64,000 nucleotides of DNA from Pseudomonas sp. H1h (GTDB lineage Bacteria; Pseudomonadota; Gammaproteobacteria; Pseudomonadales; Pseudomonadaceae), in contig NZ_AYMJ01000020.1 of assembly GCF_000633255.1 (NCBI RefSeq), forward strand, positions 119,318 to 183,317, given 5' to 3'. Below the pieces are notes generated by a model. The model was not told the origin of the DNA and did no database searches. It saw only the letters and a list, made by a program, of their open reading frames with translations. Below, in pieces: positions 1 to 8,244 of this stretch (within the stretch, counting starts at the first letter, position 1; every line of letters begins with the position of its first letter). The position numbers were made by a program, and so were the translations under genes.

Positions 1-1
1 C

Positions 2-688
2 GACAAACTGCACCAGTACTACGGCGGAAGCCACATCCTGCGTGGCCTGAGCTTTGACGTGAAGGTCGGCGAGGTCACCTGCCTGCTCGGGCGCAACGGC
101 GTGGGCAAGACCACCCTGCTCAAGTGCCTGATGGGCCTGCTGCCGTCCAGGGAAGGTGGGGTGAATTGGGAAGGCAAAGCGATCACCACGCTCAAGCCGC
201 ACCAGCGTGTGCACGCCGGGATCGCCTATGTGCCACAGGGCCGGGAAATCTTCGGCCGGCTGACGGTGGAAGAGAATCTGCTGATGGGCCTGTCACGGTT
301 TCCCGGCAGCGAAGCGAAAGAAGTACCAAGTTTCATCTACGAACTGTTCCCGGTGCTGCTACAAATGAAGCAGCGGCGCGGTGGCGACCTGTCCGGCGGC
401 CAGCAACAGCAACTGGCGATCGGTCGCGCACTGGCCAGTCGCCCGCGTTTGCTGATCCTCGACGAACCCACCGAAGGCATTCAGCCGTCGGTGATCAAGG
501 AGATCGGCGCGGTAATCAAGACACTCGCGGCCCGTGGCGACATGGCGATTTTGCTGGTGGAGCAGTTCTACGATTTCGCCGCGGAGCTGGCCGATCAGTA
601 CCTGGTGATGTCCCGGGGCGAGATCGTGCAGCAGGGTCGCGGTGAAAATATGGAGGCCGAGGGTGTACGAGGTCTGGTAACGATTTAA
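2..688 (+). CDS. urtE: Urea ABC transporter ATP-binding protein UrtE (5' end outside window)
   Basis: One of the two ATPase subunits of the high-affinity urea importer UrtABCDE, a LivF-type protein on the cytoplasmic face of the membrane. The 228 visible residues begin only a few residues into the protein: reading frame 2 is open from the first base. Walker A (GRNGVGKT) is at visible residues 30-37, followed by the signature LSGGQQQQLAIGRA and Walker B LLILDEPTEG. The gene ends 30 bp before ureD with no terminator between them, so urea uptake and urease are probably co-transcribed. Calling it UrtE rather than LivF rests mainly on its position in front of urease genes. Confidence 0.93.
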   Translation, partial: DKLHQYYGGSHILRGLSFDVKVGEVTCLLGRNGVGKTTLLKCLMGLLPSREGGVNWEGKAITTLKPHQRVHAGIAYVPQGREIFGRLTVEENLLMGLSRFPGSEAKEVPSFIYELFPVLLQMKQRRGGDLSGGQQQQLAIGRALASRPRLLILDEPTEGIQPSVIKEIGAVIKTLAARGDMAILLVEQFYDFAAELADQYLVMSRGEIVQQGRGENMEAEGVRGLVTI

Positions 689-718
689 TCTGTAGCTTCC
701 TAACGATAATTACAAACC

Positions 719-1558
719 ATGAATCTAGCGCTTCCCACTGCCCTGTTTACCCCAAGCTGGCACGCCGAGCTGGAGCTGGCCTACGCCCGCTTCGGCGACT
801 GCACGCGCCCGGTTCAACGTCGCCACCTCGGCCCGCTGCGGGTGCAAAAGCACCTGTACGCCGAAGGCCCTGAGGTCTGCCAGCACATTATCGTCCACCC
901 ACCGGGCGGGATCGCCGGCGGTGACCGGCTGAACATCAGCGCCCGCGTCGAACCGCACGCCTGGGCGCAGATCACCAGCCCAGGCGCGGCCAAGTGGTAT
1001 CGCGCGGCGGGGCCGGCGTATCAGCAACTCGATCTGAAAGTGGCGGCTGGCGCGACGCTCGAATGGCTGCCGCAGGAAACCATCGTCTACAGCGCCGCCC
1101 AGGCGCAACTCACGACCTCGATCGAGCTTGAGGGCGATGCGCGGCTGTTCTACTGGGACGTGGTGGCGCTGGGTCGCCCGGCCAGTGGCGAGCGTTTCGA
1201 CCTTGGGCATTTTCAGGCGCACCTGGATATTCGCCGCGACGGCCGCTTGCTCTGGCACGAGCGCCAGCGTATCAGCGGCAATGACGGCCTGCTCGACTCG
1301 CCCATCGGCCTGGATGGCAATCCGGTGTTTGCGACGCTGCTGGTCACCGGAGAAATCGATGCCGAACTGCTGGAGCGTTGTCGATCGCTGGGCCATGAGG
1401 TGCGCGGCGATCTGACCCAACTGCCAGGGTTGCTCGTCGCCCGCTGCCTGGCGAGCGAGGCGCTGCTGGCCCGCGCTTGGCTGATCGACCTGTGGCGCCT
1501 GCTGCGCCCGGCCTTGCTCGGCCGCGAGGCCCAGCCACCCCGAATCTGGAACACCTGA
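719..1558 (+). CDS. ureD: Urease accessory protein UreD
   Basis: UreD (279 aa) is the scaffold that binds apo-urease and, with UreF and UreG, delivers nickel to the active site in the cytoplasm. The N-terminal half has the family pattern HPPGGIAGGDRL, then TSPGAAKWYR and the WLPQETIVY stretch. Length is normal for the family. The start is the first ATG, 30 bp after urtE. The other accessory genes, ureEFG, lie about 19 kb downstream, so maturation depends on two separated blocks. Gene order and motifs make this assignment firm. Confidence 0.96.
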   Translation: MNLALPTALFTPSWHAELELAYARFGDCTRPVQRRHLGPLRVQKHLYAEGPEVCQHIIVHPPGGIAGGDRLNISARVEPHAWAQITSPGAAKWYRAAGPAYQQLDLKVAAGATLEWLPQETIVYSAAQAQLTTSIELEGDARLFYWDVVALGRPASGERFDLGHFQAHLDIRRDGRLLWHERQRISGNDGLLDSPIGLDGNPVFATLLVTGEIDAELLERCRSLGHEVRGDLTQLPGLLVARCLASEALLARAWLIDLWRLLRPALLGREAQPPRIWNT

Positions 1559-1570
1559 AATGCATTCCAA

Positions 1571-1660
1571 TGTGGGAGCGAGCCTGCTCGTGAAAGCGCT
1601 GTATCAGTCACCTCAAATATTGATTGGGCCGACGCCTTTGCGAGCAGGCTCGCTCCCACA
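1571..1660. repeat. REP pair between ureD and ureA
   Basis: Two inverted copies of the Pseudomonas REP core (AGCGAGCCTGCTCG and its complement) separated by about 40 bp. The pair sits inside a presumed operon and could form a stem-loop in the ureD-ureA transcript. Confidence 0.85.
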
Positions 1661-1715
1661 GAGATCTGTGCCAACAGTCCCGACTCTTTTCAATCTGCCC
1701 TGATGGATACCCACA

Positions 1716-2018
1716 ATGGACCTGACCCCACGCGAAAAAGACAAGTTGCTGATATTCACCGCCGGCCTCGTCGCCGAGCGCCGCCTGGCGCGCGGTGTGA
1801 AACTCAATTACCCGGAAGCCATGGCCTTCATCTCTGCAGCGCTGCTTGAAGGCGCACGGGATGGCCAGACCGTGGCCGAACTGATGCACTACGGCACTAC
1901 CCTGCTGAGCCGCGAGCAGGTGATGGAAGGCATCCCGGAAATGATCCCGGAGATCCAGGTCGAAGCAACGTTCCCCGACGGCACCAAACTGGTCACCGTC
2001 CACCAGCCCATCGTCTGA
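1716..2018 (+). CDS. ureA: Urease gamma subunit UreA
   Basis: Smallest structural subunit of the nickel enzyme urease (urea + water to ammonia + carbamate, then CO2). At 100 residues it has the family's exact length, beginning MDLTPREKDKLLIF and containing the LNYPEAMAFI segment. It assembles with UreB and UreC into a cytoplasmic (UreABC)3 complex. It is separated from ureD by a REP pair and from ureB by two acetyltransferase genes, an arrangement unlike the contiguous ureABC of enterobacteria. Confidence 0.97.
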   Translation: MDLTPREKDKLLIFTAGLVAERRLARGVKLNYPEAMAFISAALLEGARDGQTVAELMHYGTTLLSREQVMEGIPEMIPEIQVEATFPDGTKLVTVHQPIV

Positions 2019-2027
2019 GGCCGCGCC

Positions 2028-2561
2028 ATGACCTACACCCTGCGCGATGCCCTGCACGCCGACCTGCCGGCGATCCGCGACATCTACAACGACGCGGTAC
2101 TCAACACCACCGCGATCTGGAACGAATCGGCGGTCGACCTCGGCAACCGCCAGGCCTGGTTCAGCGCCCGTCAGGCCCAGGCCTACCCGATTCTGGTGAT
2201 CGTCGACACCGCCAACTGCGTGCTCGGCTACGCTTCGTTTGGCGACTGGCGACCGTTCGACGGGTTCCGCCATACCGTCGAGCACTCGGTCTACGTGCGC
2301 AGCGACCAGCGCGGCAATGGCCTTGGTCCGAAATTGATGAGCGCACTGATCGAACGGGCGAAAGCCTGCGACAAGCACGTGATGGTCGCCGCAATCGAGA
2401 GTGGCAACGCCGCTTCCATTCGTCTGCATGAGCGCGCCGGTTTCAGCGTCACCGGGCAGATGCCGCAGGTCGGCACCAAGTTCGGCCGCTGGCTCGACCT
2501 GACGTTCATGCAACTGATCCTCAACCCTGGCGCGGAGCCGCCTGCAGCCAACAAGGAGTGA
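2028..2561 (+). CDS. GNAT acetyltransferase, MddA/phosphinothricin acetyltransferase type
   Basis: A 177-residue GNAT enzyme resembling the bar/pat-like family that acetylates methionine sulfoximine, methionine sulfone or phosphinothricin. Visible family traits are an N-terminal DLPAIRDIYNDAVLNTTAIW segment (split by family as PAIRDIYN and TTAIW), a central YASFGDWRPFDGFRHT region, and the acetyl-CoA loop RGNGLGPKLM. In P. aeruginosa an enzyme of this kind (PA4866) also lies between ureA and ureB, so the position is conserved. It probably protects glutamine synthetase from toxic methionine derivatives, which would suit a nitrogen operon; that role is inference here. It starts 9 bp after ureA. 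Confidence 0.85.
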   Translation: MTYTLRDALHADLPAIRDIYNDAVLNTTAIWNESAVDLGNRQAWFSARQAQAYPILVIVDTANCVLGYASFGDWRPFDGFRHTVEHSVYVRSDQRGNGLGPKLMSALIERAKACDKHVMVAAIESGNAASIRLHERAGFSVTGQMPQVGTKFGRWLDLTFMQLILNPGAEPPAANKE

Positions 2562-2566
2562 CACCG

Positions 2567-3103
2567 ATGAACGCCGCCCAACTGCGACGGGTCAATGCGG
2601 AAAGTTTTGCGCACTATCGTCAGGGCCTGATTGATCTGCTGCTCGACGCCGTAGGCTATGGCGCCAGCGTCGGTTTCATGGCCGACCTCGATGCCGCCCA
2701 GGCCCGCGCCTATTTCGATGATGTGCAGCAACAAGTGAACAAGGGCAGCGTGTTGCTCTGGGTGGTGGTCAAGGACGAACAGGTGCAGGCCAGTGTGCAA
2801 CTGGGCCTGTGCCAGAAGGCCAATGGCCTCAATCGCGCCGAAGTGCAAAAACTGCTGGTGCGCGAACAGGCGCGCCGGCGCGGCCTGGGCCAGCAATTGA
2901 TGAGTGCGCTGGAACTCGAGGCAGCCAAGCACAAGCGCGGCATGCTCTACCTCGACACCGAGGCCGGCTCCCCCGCCGAGGATTTCTACAAGGCCCTGGG
3001 TTACACCCGAGCCGGCGAAATCCCCGACTACGCCTGCGACCCGCACGGCACCTATCGACCGACCGCCCTCTATTACAAGATTCTGCAAGGAGCCCGGCCA
3101 TGA
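2567..3103 (+). CDS. GNAT family N-acetyltransferase
   Basis: A second, unrelated-looking GNAT protein of 178 residues inside the urease operon. The acetyl-CoA binding motif is ARRRGLGQQLMSALE (about residues 107-121), and the C-terminal part has the usual YKALGYTRAGEIPDYA strand-helix. I place the start at the ATG preceded by AAGGAG with 8 bp spacing, not at an upstream in-frame GTG that overlaps the previous gene. Its stop overlaps the ureB start (ATGA), which implies translational coupling. The substrate is unknown. Confidence 0.88.
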   Translation: MNAAQLRRVNAESFAHYRQGLIDLLLDAVGYGASVGFMADLDAAQARAYFDDVQQQVNKGSVLLWVVVKDEQVQASVQLGLCQKANGLNRAEVQKLLVREQARRRGLGQQLMSALELEAAKHKRGMLYLDTEAGSPAEDFYKALGYTRAGEIPDYACDPHGTYRPTALYYKILQGARP

Positions 3104-3405
3104 TTCCCGGCCAGTACCAGATCCAGCCCGGCGACATCGAACTGAATGTCGGCCGCCGCACCATCAGCCTGAAAGTCGCCAACAGCGGCGACCGGCCGAT
3201 CCAGGTCGGTTCGCACTATCACTTCTTCGAAACCAACGATGCGCTGACCTTTGATCGCGCCGCCAGCCGTGGCATGCGCCTGAATATTCCGGCCGGAACC
3301 GCCGTGCGCTTCGAGCCGGGGCAGAGCCGCGAGGTCGAGCTGGTGGAGTACGCCGGGCATCGGCGGGTGTTCGGCTTTGCCGGGCGGGTCATGGGTGACC
3401 TTTAA
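3100..3405 (+). CDS. ureB: Urease beta subunit UreB
   Basis: Structural beta subunit, 101 residues, opening MIPGQYQIQPGDIELN and carrying the diagnostic GSHYHFFETN and GFAGRVMGDL segments. It packs against UreC and contributes to the trimer interface. The ATG overlaps the stop codon of the preceding acetyltransferase by four bases, so ureB translation is probably coupled to that gene. A REP pair separates it from ureC. Confidence 0.97.
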   Translation: MIPGQYQIQPGDIELNVGRRTISLKVANSGDRPIQVGSHYHFFETNDALTFDRAASRGMRLNIPAGTAVRFEPGQSREVELVEYAGHRRVFGFAGRVMGDL

Positions 3406-3430
3406 GTAATGCGGTGTCTGCTCTGGCCCC

Positions 3431-3513
3431 TTCGCGAGCAAGCCCGCCCCCACATTAAACCGAGTTCCTCCAGCGGGCATCCGATCCCCTGTGGGAGCGA
3501 GCCCGCTCGCGAA
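3431..3513. repeat. REP pair between ureB and ureC
   Basis: Inverted REP cores (TTCGCGAGCAAGCCCGC... and its complement) with a spacer of about 35 bp, the second such element within the urease operon. It ends 50 bp upstream of the ureC start. Confidence 0.85.
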
Positions 3514-3563
3514 AGTGAGCGCAGCGAACGATCTCAAAACCAATTGAATTCCAAGGCGAACAC

Positions 3564-5264
3564 ATGAAGATCTCGCGTCAAGCCTACGCCGACATGTTCG
3601 GCCCCACCGTCGGCGACAAGGTGCGCCTGGCGGACACCGAACTGTGGATCGAAGTCGAAAAGGACTTCACCACTTACGGCGAAGAAGTGAAGTTCGGCGG
3701 CGGTAAAGTGATCCGCGACGGCCAGGGCCAGAGCCAGTTGCTGGCAGCCGAAGTGGTCGACACGTTGATCACCAACGCGCTGATCATCGACCATTGGGGC
3801 ATCGTCAAGGCCGACGTCGGCCTCAAGGACGGGCGCATCGCCGCGATCGGCAAGGCCGGCAATCCGGACGTGCAACCGAACGTGACCATCGCCATCGGCG
3901 CCAGCACTGAAGTGATTGCCGGTGAAGGCATGATCCTCACCGCCGGCGGCATCGATACGCACATCCACTTCATCTGCCCGCAGCAGATCGAAGAAGCGCT
4001 GATGAGCGGTGTCACCACCATGATCGGTGGCGGCACGGGGCCGGCGACCGGCACCAACGCCACCACCTGCACTTCCGGCCCGTGGCACCTGGCGCGCATG
4101 CTTCAGGCCGCCGATGCGTTCCCGATGAACATCGGCCTCACCGGCAAGGGCAACGCCAGCCTGCCGGAGCCGTTGATCGAACAGGTCAAGGCCGGCGCCA
4201 TCGGCCTCAAACTGCACGAAGACTGGGGCACCACCCCGGCGAGCATCGACAACTGCCTGAGCGTCGCCGACCAGTACGACGTGCAGGTGGCAATCCACAC
4301 CGACACCCTCAACGAATCCGGCTTCGTCGAAACCACCCTCGGCGCGTTCAAGGGCCGCACCATCCACACCTACCACACCGAGGGTGCGGGTGGTGGTCAC
4401 GCGCCGGACATCATCAAGGCCTGCGGTTTCCCGAACGTATTGCCGAGTTCGACCAACCCGACCCGACCGTTCACCCGCAATACCATCGACGAACACCTCG
4501 ACATGCTGATGGTCTGCCACCACCTCGACCCGAGCATTGCCGAAGACGTCGCATTCGCCGAAAGCCGCATCCGCCGCGAGACGATTGCCGCCGAAGACAT
4601 TCTCCACGACCTCGGCGCGTTCTCGATGATCAGCTCCGACAGCCAGGCCATGGGCCGCGTCGGCGAAGTCATCACACGCACCTGGCAGACCGCCGACAAG
4701 ATGAAAAAGCAGCGCGGCCCACTGCCTCAGGACGGCGAAGGCAACGACAACTTTCGCGCCAAACGCTATATCGCCAAGTACACCATCAACCCGGCGATCA
4801 CCCATGGCATCAGCCATGAAGTCGGCTCGATCGAAGTTGGCAAATGGGCCGACCTGGTGCTGTGGCGTCCGGCGTTTTTCGGCGTGAAACCGACGCTGAT
4901 TCTCAAGGGCGGCGCGATTGCCGCCAGCCTCATGGGCGATGCCAACGCGTCGATTCCGACCCCACAACCGGTGCACTACCGCCCGATGTTCGCCAGCTAC
5001 GGTGGCTCGCTGCACGCCACCAGCCTGACCTTCATCAGCCAGGCAGCCCAAGAGGCCGGACTGCCGGAGTCCCTGGGCCTGAAGAAGAAAATCGGCGTGG
5101 TCAAAGGCTGCCGCAACGTGCAGAAAACCGACCTGATCCACAACGACTACCTGCCGAACATCGATGTCGACCCGCAGACTTATCAGGTCAAGGCCGACGG
5201 TGTGCTTCTGTGGTGTGAACCGGCTGAAACCCTGCCGATGGCCCAGCGCTACTTCCTGTTCTGA
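3564..5264 (+). CDS. ureC: Urease alpha subunit UreC (catalytic)
   Basis: Catalytic subunit of urease, 566 residues, an amidohydrolase-fold di-nickel enzyme. All expected active-site residues are visible: nickel ligands H133 and H135 (DTHIHF), the lysine to be carbamylated K216 (GLKLHEDWG), H245 and H271 (HTDTLNESG, HTYHTEGAGGGHAPD), flap residues C318-H319 (MVCHHLD) and D359 (MISSDSQAMGR). It starts with a normal ATG after GGCGAACAC and ends just before a strong terminator, so it closes the operon. Nickel insertion needs UreD here and UreEFG about 17 kb away. Confidence 0.98.
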   Translation: MKISRQAYADMFGPTVGDKVRLADTELWIEVEKDFTTYGEEVKFGGGKVIRDGQGQSQLLAAEVVDTLITNALIIDHWGIVKADVGLKDGRIAAIGKAGNPDVQPNVTIAIGASTEVIAGEGMILTAGGIDTHIHFICPQQIEEALMSGVTTMIGGGTGPATGTNATTCTSGPWHLARMLQAADAFPMNIGLTGKGNASLPEPLIEQVKAGAIGLKLHEDWGTTPASIDNCLSVADQYDVQVAIHTDTLNESGFVETTLGAFKGRTIHTYHTEGAGGGHAPDIIKACGFPNVLPSSTNPTRPFTRNTIDEHLDMLMVCHHLDPSIAEDVAFAESRIRRETIAAEDILHDLGAFSMISSDSQAMGRVGEVITRTWQTADKMKKQRGPLPQDGEGNDNFRAKRYIAKYTINPAITHGISHEVGSIEVGKWADLVLWRPAFFGVKPTLILKGGAIAASLMGDANASIPTPQPVHYRPMFASYGGSLHATSLTFISQAAQEAGLPESLGLKKKIGVVKGCRNVQKTDLIHNDYLPNIDVDPQTYQVKADGVLLWCEPAETLPMAQRYFLF

Positions 5265-5281
5265 GGCGGCCGACACACGGT

Positions 5282-5327
5282 AAAAGGCCCCGGGCCGGTG
5301 CCTTGCGCACAGACCCGGGGCCTTTTT
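5282..5327 (+). terminator. Rho-independent terminator of the urease operon
   Basis: Stem AAAAGGCCCCGGG paired with CCCGGGGCCTTTTT, about 18-base loop, T-run at the 3' side. It lies 18 bp after the ureC stop. Confidence 0.9.
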
Positions 5328-5421
5328 CATGGGTGTGAAAAACCGCCGTTGGATCTGATCGTGTATTTCCCGCCAAAGGGACTACTATTCGATTCGCGCC
5401 ACCTCTTTTCAGGTACTGCCC

Positions 5422-6549
5422 ATGCGTCTTTCCGAGTTCATCGTGGCCAACATCGACCCTATCGTCGATGAGTGGGAACAGTTTGCCGCGACCATCACGC
5501 CGGCCGCCGACTATCTGGATTCAGCCGCGCTGCGTGATCACGCCAGTGCCATTCTGCGGGCCGCTGCCCGCGACATGAACCAGCCGCAGAGTCCTGTCGA
5601 ACAGGCTGCCAAAGCCAAGGGCGAAGGCCCGGAAAAGACCCCGAGCCTGGACAAGGCCGGCGCCAGTCATGGCGAGCTGCGCCACACCGTGGGTTTCGAT
5701 CTGGTGCAGATGACCAGCGAATTTCGTCACCTGCGCGCCTGCGTGATCCGCTTGTGGGTCGAGAGTCTCGAATCGTCGGACAAGACTTACTTTCAGGACA
5801 TGATCCGTTTCAACGAAGCCATCGACGAAGCCCTCGCCGAATCGACCGCCGCCTACGCCGAACAGGTCAATCGCTCGCGGGACATCTTCCTCGCCATTCT
5901 CGGCCATGACCTGCGCGCGCCGCTGCAGGCGGTGAGCATGTCCACCGAATTGCTGCTGCGCAAAGCCAGCCTTGAGGGCGATGCCCTGGCCTGCGCCCTG
6001 CACATCAAGCGCGGCGCGCGGCACATGGCAGTGATGGTCAGCGACCTGCTGGAGCTGGTGCGCAGCCGTCTGGGTAAAAGCCTGCCGATCGAACCGGCAC
6101 CGATGGACCTGGCTGCTGCCGCACGGGCGGCAATTGCTGAAGCCTGCGCCGGCAATCCGGAGTGCGATCCGAAGCTCAAGGTGAACGGCGACACGCGCGG
6201 TACCTGGGATGCCGGACGGCTCGATCAGCTCCTGCAAAACCTGATCGGCAATGCCCTGCAGCACGGTGCGAACAATCGCGACGTAACCCTCACACTCAGC
6301 GGCGAGGGCGACAGTGTGTGTTTGTCGGTGCATAACTATGGCCCGCCGATTTCCGAAGAAGCCATTGGCACGATTTTCGACCCGTTGGTGCGCAGCGCCG
6401 ACGAAGAACTCGGGCAGCCGTCGACCAGCCTCGGGTTGGGCCTGTTTATCGTCAAGGAAGTGGTCACCGCGCATGGCGGGACGATCGAAGTCAGCTCGAG
6501 CGCGGCTGACGGGACGTTGTTCAGTGTGGTGTTGCCCAGAACGGTTTAA
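5422..6549 (+). CDS. Sensor histidine kinase with RsbRD-like N-terminal region
   Basis: A 375-residue soluble-looking histidine kinase with no membrane segments. Residues 1-150 form a helical region resembling the RsbRD/globin-related sensor module. The HisKA domain carries the phosphorylatable H162 in ILGHDLRAPL; the ATPase domain has the N box LIGNALQHG, a degenerate D box and the G2 box LGLGLFIVKEVV near the C-terminus. No response-regulator gene is adjacent, so the partner is encoded elsewhere. It follows the urease terminator and has its own upstream region. The signal is unknown; a link to urease is only positional. Confidence 0.88.
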   Translation: MRLSEFIVANIDPIVDEWEQFAATITPAADYLDSAALRDHASAILRAAARDMNQPQSPVEQAAKAKGEGPEKTPSLDKAGASHGELRHTVGFDLVQMTSEFRHLRACVIRLWVESLESSDKTYFQDMIRFNEAIDEALAESTAAYAEQVNRSRDIFLAILGHDLRAPLQAVSMSTELLLRKASLEGDALACALHIKRGARHMAVMVSDLLELVRSRLGKSLPIEPAPMDLAAAARAAIAEACAGNPECDPKLKVNGDTRGTWDAGRLDQLLQNLIGNALQHGANNRDVTLTLSGEGDSVCLSVHNYGPPISEEAIGTIFDPLVRSADEELGQPSTSLGLGLFIVKEVVTAHGGTIEVSSSAADGTLFSVVLPRTV

Positions 6550-6572
6550 GCAGGCTGACCGCGTTATCGTTC

Positions 6573-6636
6573 TTCTCGAGCAAGCCCGCTCCCACAGGAG
6601 ACCGCGATCACATGTGGGAGCGGGCTTGCTCGCGAA
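6573..6636. repeat. REP pair between convergent kinase and cbpM genes
   Basis: Inverted REP cores only about 16 bp apart, placed between two converging genes, where it may act as a shared transcript end. Confidence 0.85.
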
Positions 6637-6672
6637 GAGGCCCGATCAAGCAACCGATAAACATCAGACAGA

Positions 6673-6978
6673 CTACTCAACCACCAAGCGCCCCAAGCGC
6701 TGCCTGAGCATGCGGTTTTCCGCGCGCAACTCATGCACTTCCTCAAGCAGATCGAGCGCCAGAGCGACGCCCTCCCACTCAAGCTCCAGCTCGCGCCGCA
6801 ACTTGGCGGCGCGCTTGGCCAGACTCAGCTCGTAGTCGGTGAAGCGCCATTCCCGGGGCTGCGCGCCCTGAGGTTCGAGGATGCCGTGTTCGACGATTTC
6901 GATCACGTAGACGTCCGATAAATCGGCCGCCTCACAAAATTCTGCCATGTCCAGTTGAACGATCAGGGGGCTGCTCAT
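6673..6978 (-). CDS. cbpM: Chaperone modulator CbpM
   Basis: A 101-residue protein with an N-terminal MerR-like winged-helix segment (AEFCEAADLSDVYVIEIVEHGI) and a C-terminal coiled coil rich in Leu/Glu/Arg (RRELELEWEGVALALDLLEEV region). CbpM binds the J domain of CbpA and inhibits its co-chaperone and DNA-binding activity. It lies 23 bp downstream of cbpA on the same strand, the usual cbpAM arrangement. Identification rests on size, coiled coil and position. Confidence 0.9.
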   Translation of the reverse strand: MSSPLIVQLDMAEFCEAADLSDVYVIEIVEHGILEPQGAQPREWRFTDYELSLAKRAAKLRRELELEWEGVALALDLLEEVHELRAENRMLRQRLGRLVVE

Positions 6979-7001
6979 GATGGGCTACTCCGTCGTCGAA
7001 T

Positions 7002-7952
7002 TTAGAAGTTCTCTCGCGGATTGAAGGCGGCTTTCTTTGCCAGCTCCTGCCACAGCGCCTTGACCTCGTCGTCCGAGGCTTTCGGCATCACGGCTTTGAG
7101 CTGCACGAACAGATAACCGCGCTCACCGGCCTTGTTTTTCAAGCCATGACCCTTGGCGCGCATGCGCTGGCCATTCTGGCTGCCGGCCGGAACCTTGAGG
7201 TTGATCTTGCCGGTCAGGGTCGGCACGGCCACTTCGGCGCCCAGTGCCAGTTCCCACGGCGCCAGCGGCAGGGTGATGATCAGATTGTCGCCTTCGACAT
7301 CGAATTTCGGGTGCGGCGCAAAGCGAATGGTCAGGTACAGGTCGCCATTGGCCCCGCCACCGATGCCCGGCGCGCCCTGGCCCTTGAGGCGGATACGCTC
7401 GCCATCGGTCACGCCCGCCGGGATCTTCACGTTCAGGCTCTTGCTGGTGTTGCTGACGTGCTGGCCGTTGGCGTTGTATTGCGGCACCTGGAAGCTGACT
7501 TTCTTCGACTCGTCCGACAGCGTCTCCTCAAGGAAGATCGGCAGTTCCATTTCCACGTCTTGCCCTCGGCGCCCTGCACTGCGTTGTTGCCGACCTTCGC
7601 CGCCACCGAAACCGGGGCCGCGATTGCCGAAGATCGAACTGAAGAAGTCCGAGAAGTCGCCGGTGTCACCGCCACCGCCACCAAAGCCGCCACGGCTCTG
7701 CCAGCCCGGTGGCCCCTGGAACGGCTGACCGTGCTGGCCGTAGCGACGCAGTTCGTCGTACTCGGCGCGCTTGTCGGCACTTTTCAGCGCTTCATAGGCT
7801 TCCGAGGCGTCCTTGAACTTGGCCTCGGCGTCTTTTTCCTTGCTGACATCGGGGTGGTATTTGCGCGCCAGCTTGCGATAGGCCGCCTTGATCGCCTTGT
7901 CGTCTGCCGTCGGCTCCACGCCGAGTATCTTGTAATAGTCTTTGAAGTCCAT
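7002..7952 (-). CDS. cbpA: Curved-DNA-binding protein CbpA (DnaJ-like co-chaperone)
   Basis: A 316-residue class B J-protein that stimulates DnaK and binds curved DNA. Residues 1-70 are the J domain with the HPD motif (KYHPDVSKEKDAE), followed by a Gly/Phe-rich linker (GGFGGGGGDTGDF) and the two C-terminal beta domains. The zinc-finger domain of DnaJ is absent, as expected for CbpA. I chose the ATG giving MDFKDYYKILGVE, as in homologues; an in-frame ATG five codons upstream is possible and neither has a strong ribosome site. It forms a two-gene unit with cbpM. Confidence 0.94.
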   Translation of the reverse strand: MDFKDYYKILGVEPTADDKAIKAAYRKLARKYHPDVSKEKDAEAKFKDASEAYEALKSADKRAEYDELRRYGQHGQPFQGPPGWQSRGGFGGGGGDTGDFSDFFSSIFGNRGPGFGGGEGRQQRSAGRRGQDVEMELPIFLEETLSDESKKVSFQVPQYNANGQHVSNTSKSLNVKIPAGVTDGERIRLKGQGAPGIGGGANGDLYLTIRFAPHPKFDVEGDNLIITLPLAPWELALGAEVAVPTLTGKINLKVPAGSQNGQRMRAKGHGLKNKAGERGYLFVQLKAVMPKASDDEVKALWQELAKKAAFNPRENF

Positions 7953-8244
7953 CGAAGGAATCACCATCCGTTATCGATTTCGCGCCGATGCCAGCATGCG
8001 CCAATGTGCGCACGCCAGGTTGACCGATCTCAAGGTTGTGACCGGGTGGCGCAGCAGAAGTTTATCGGCAGTGGACGGCGGTTCTTGCGACCGCCGGTGG
8101 TTCTGCCGGCCCATGCCAGCAAGTTTGGGGCAAAGTCCGCGCTTTCAACCCAGTCTAGTCGCGAAATAGCTGATGACCGGCCTTCGAATCTGGCGCGCAC
8201 TGACATACACTGCGCGGCCGTTTTTTTGACCGGAACCGAAAGAC

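Noticed and set aside
3534..5330. Long open frame (598 codons) on the minus strand opposite ureC
   Set aside because: It is a mirror of a clear urease gene in GC-rich DNA; the translation resembles no protein and is rich in His/Val/Gln as expected for antisense frames.
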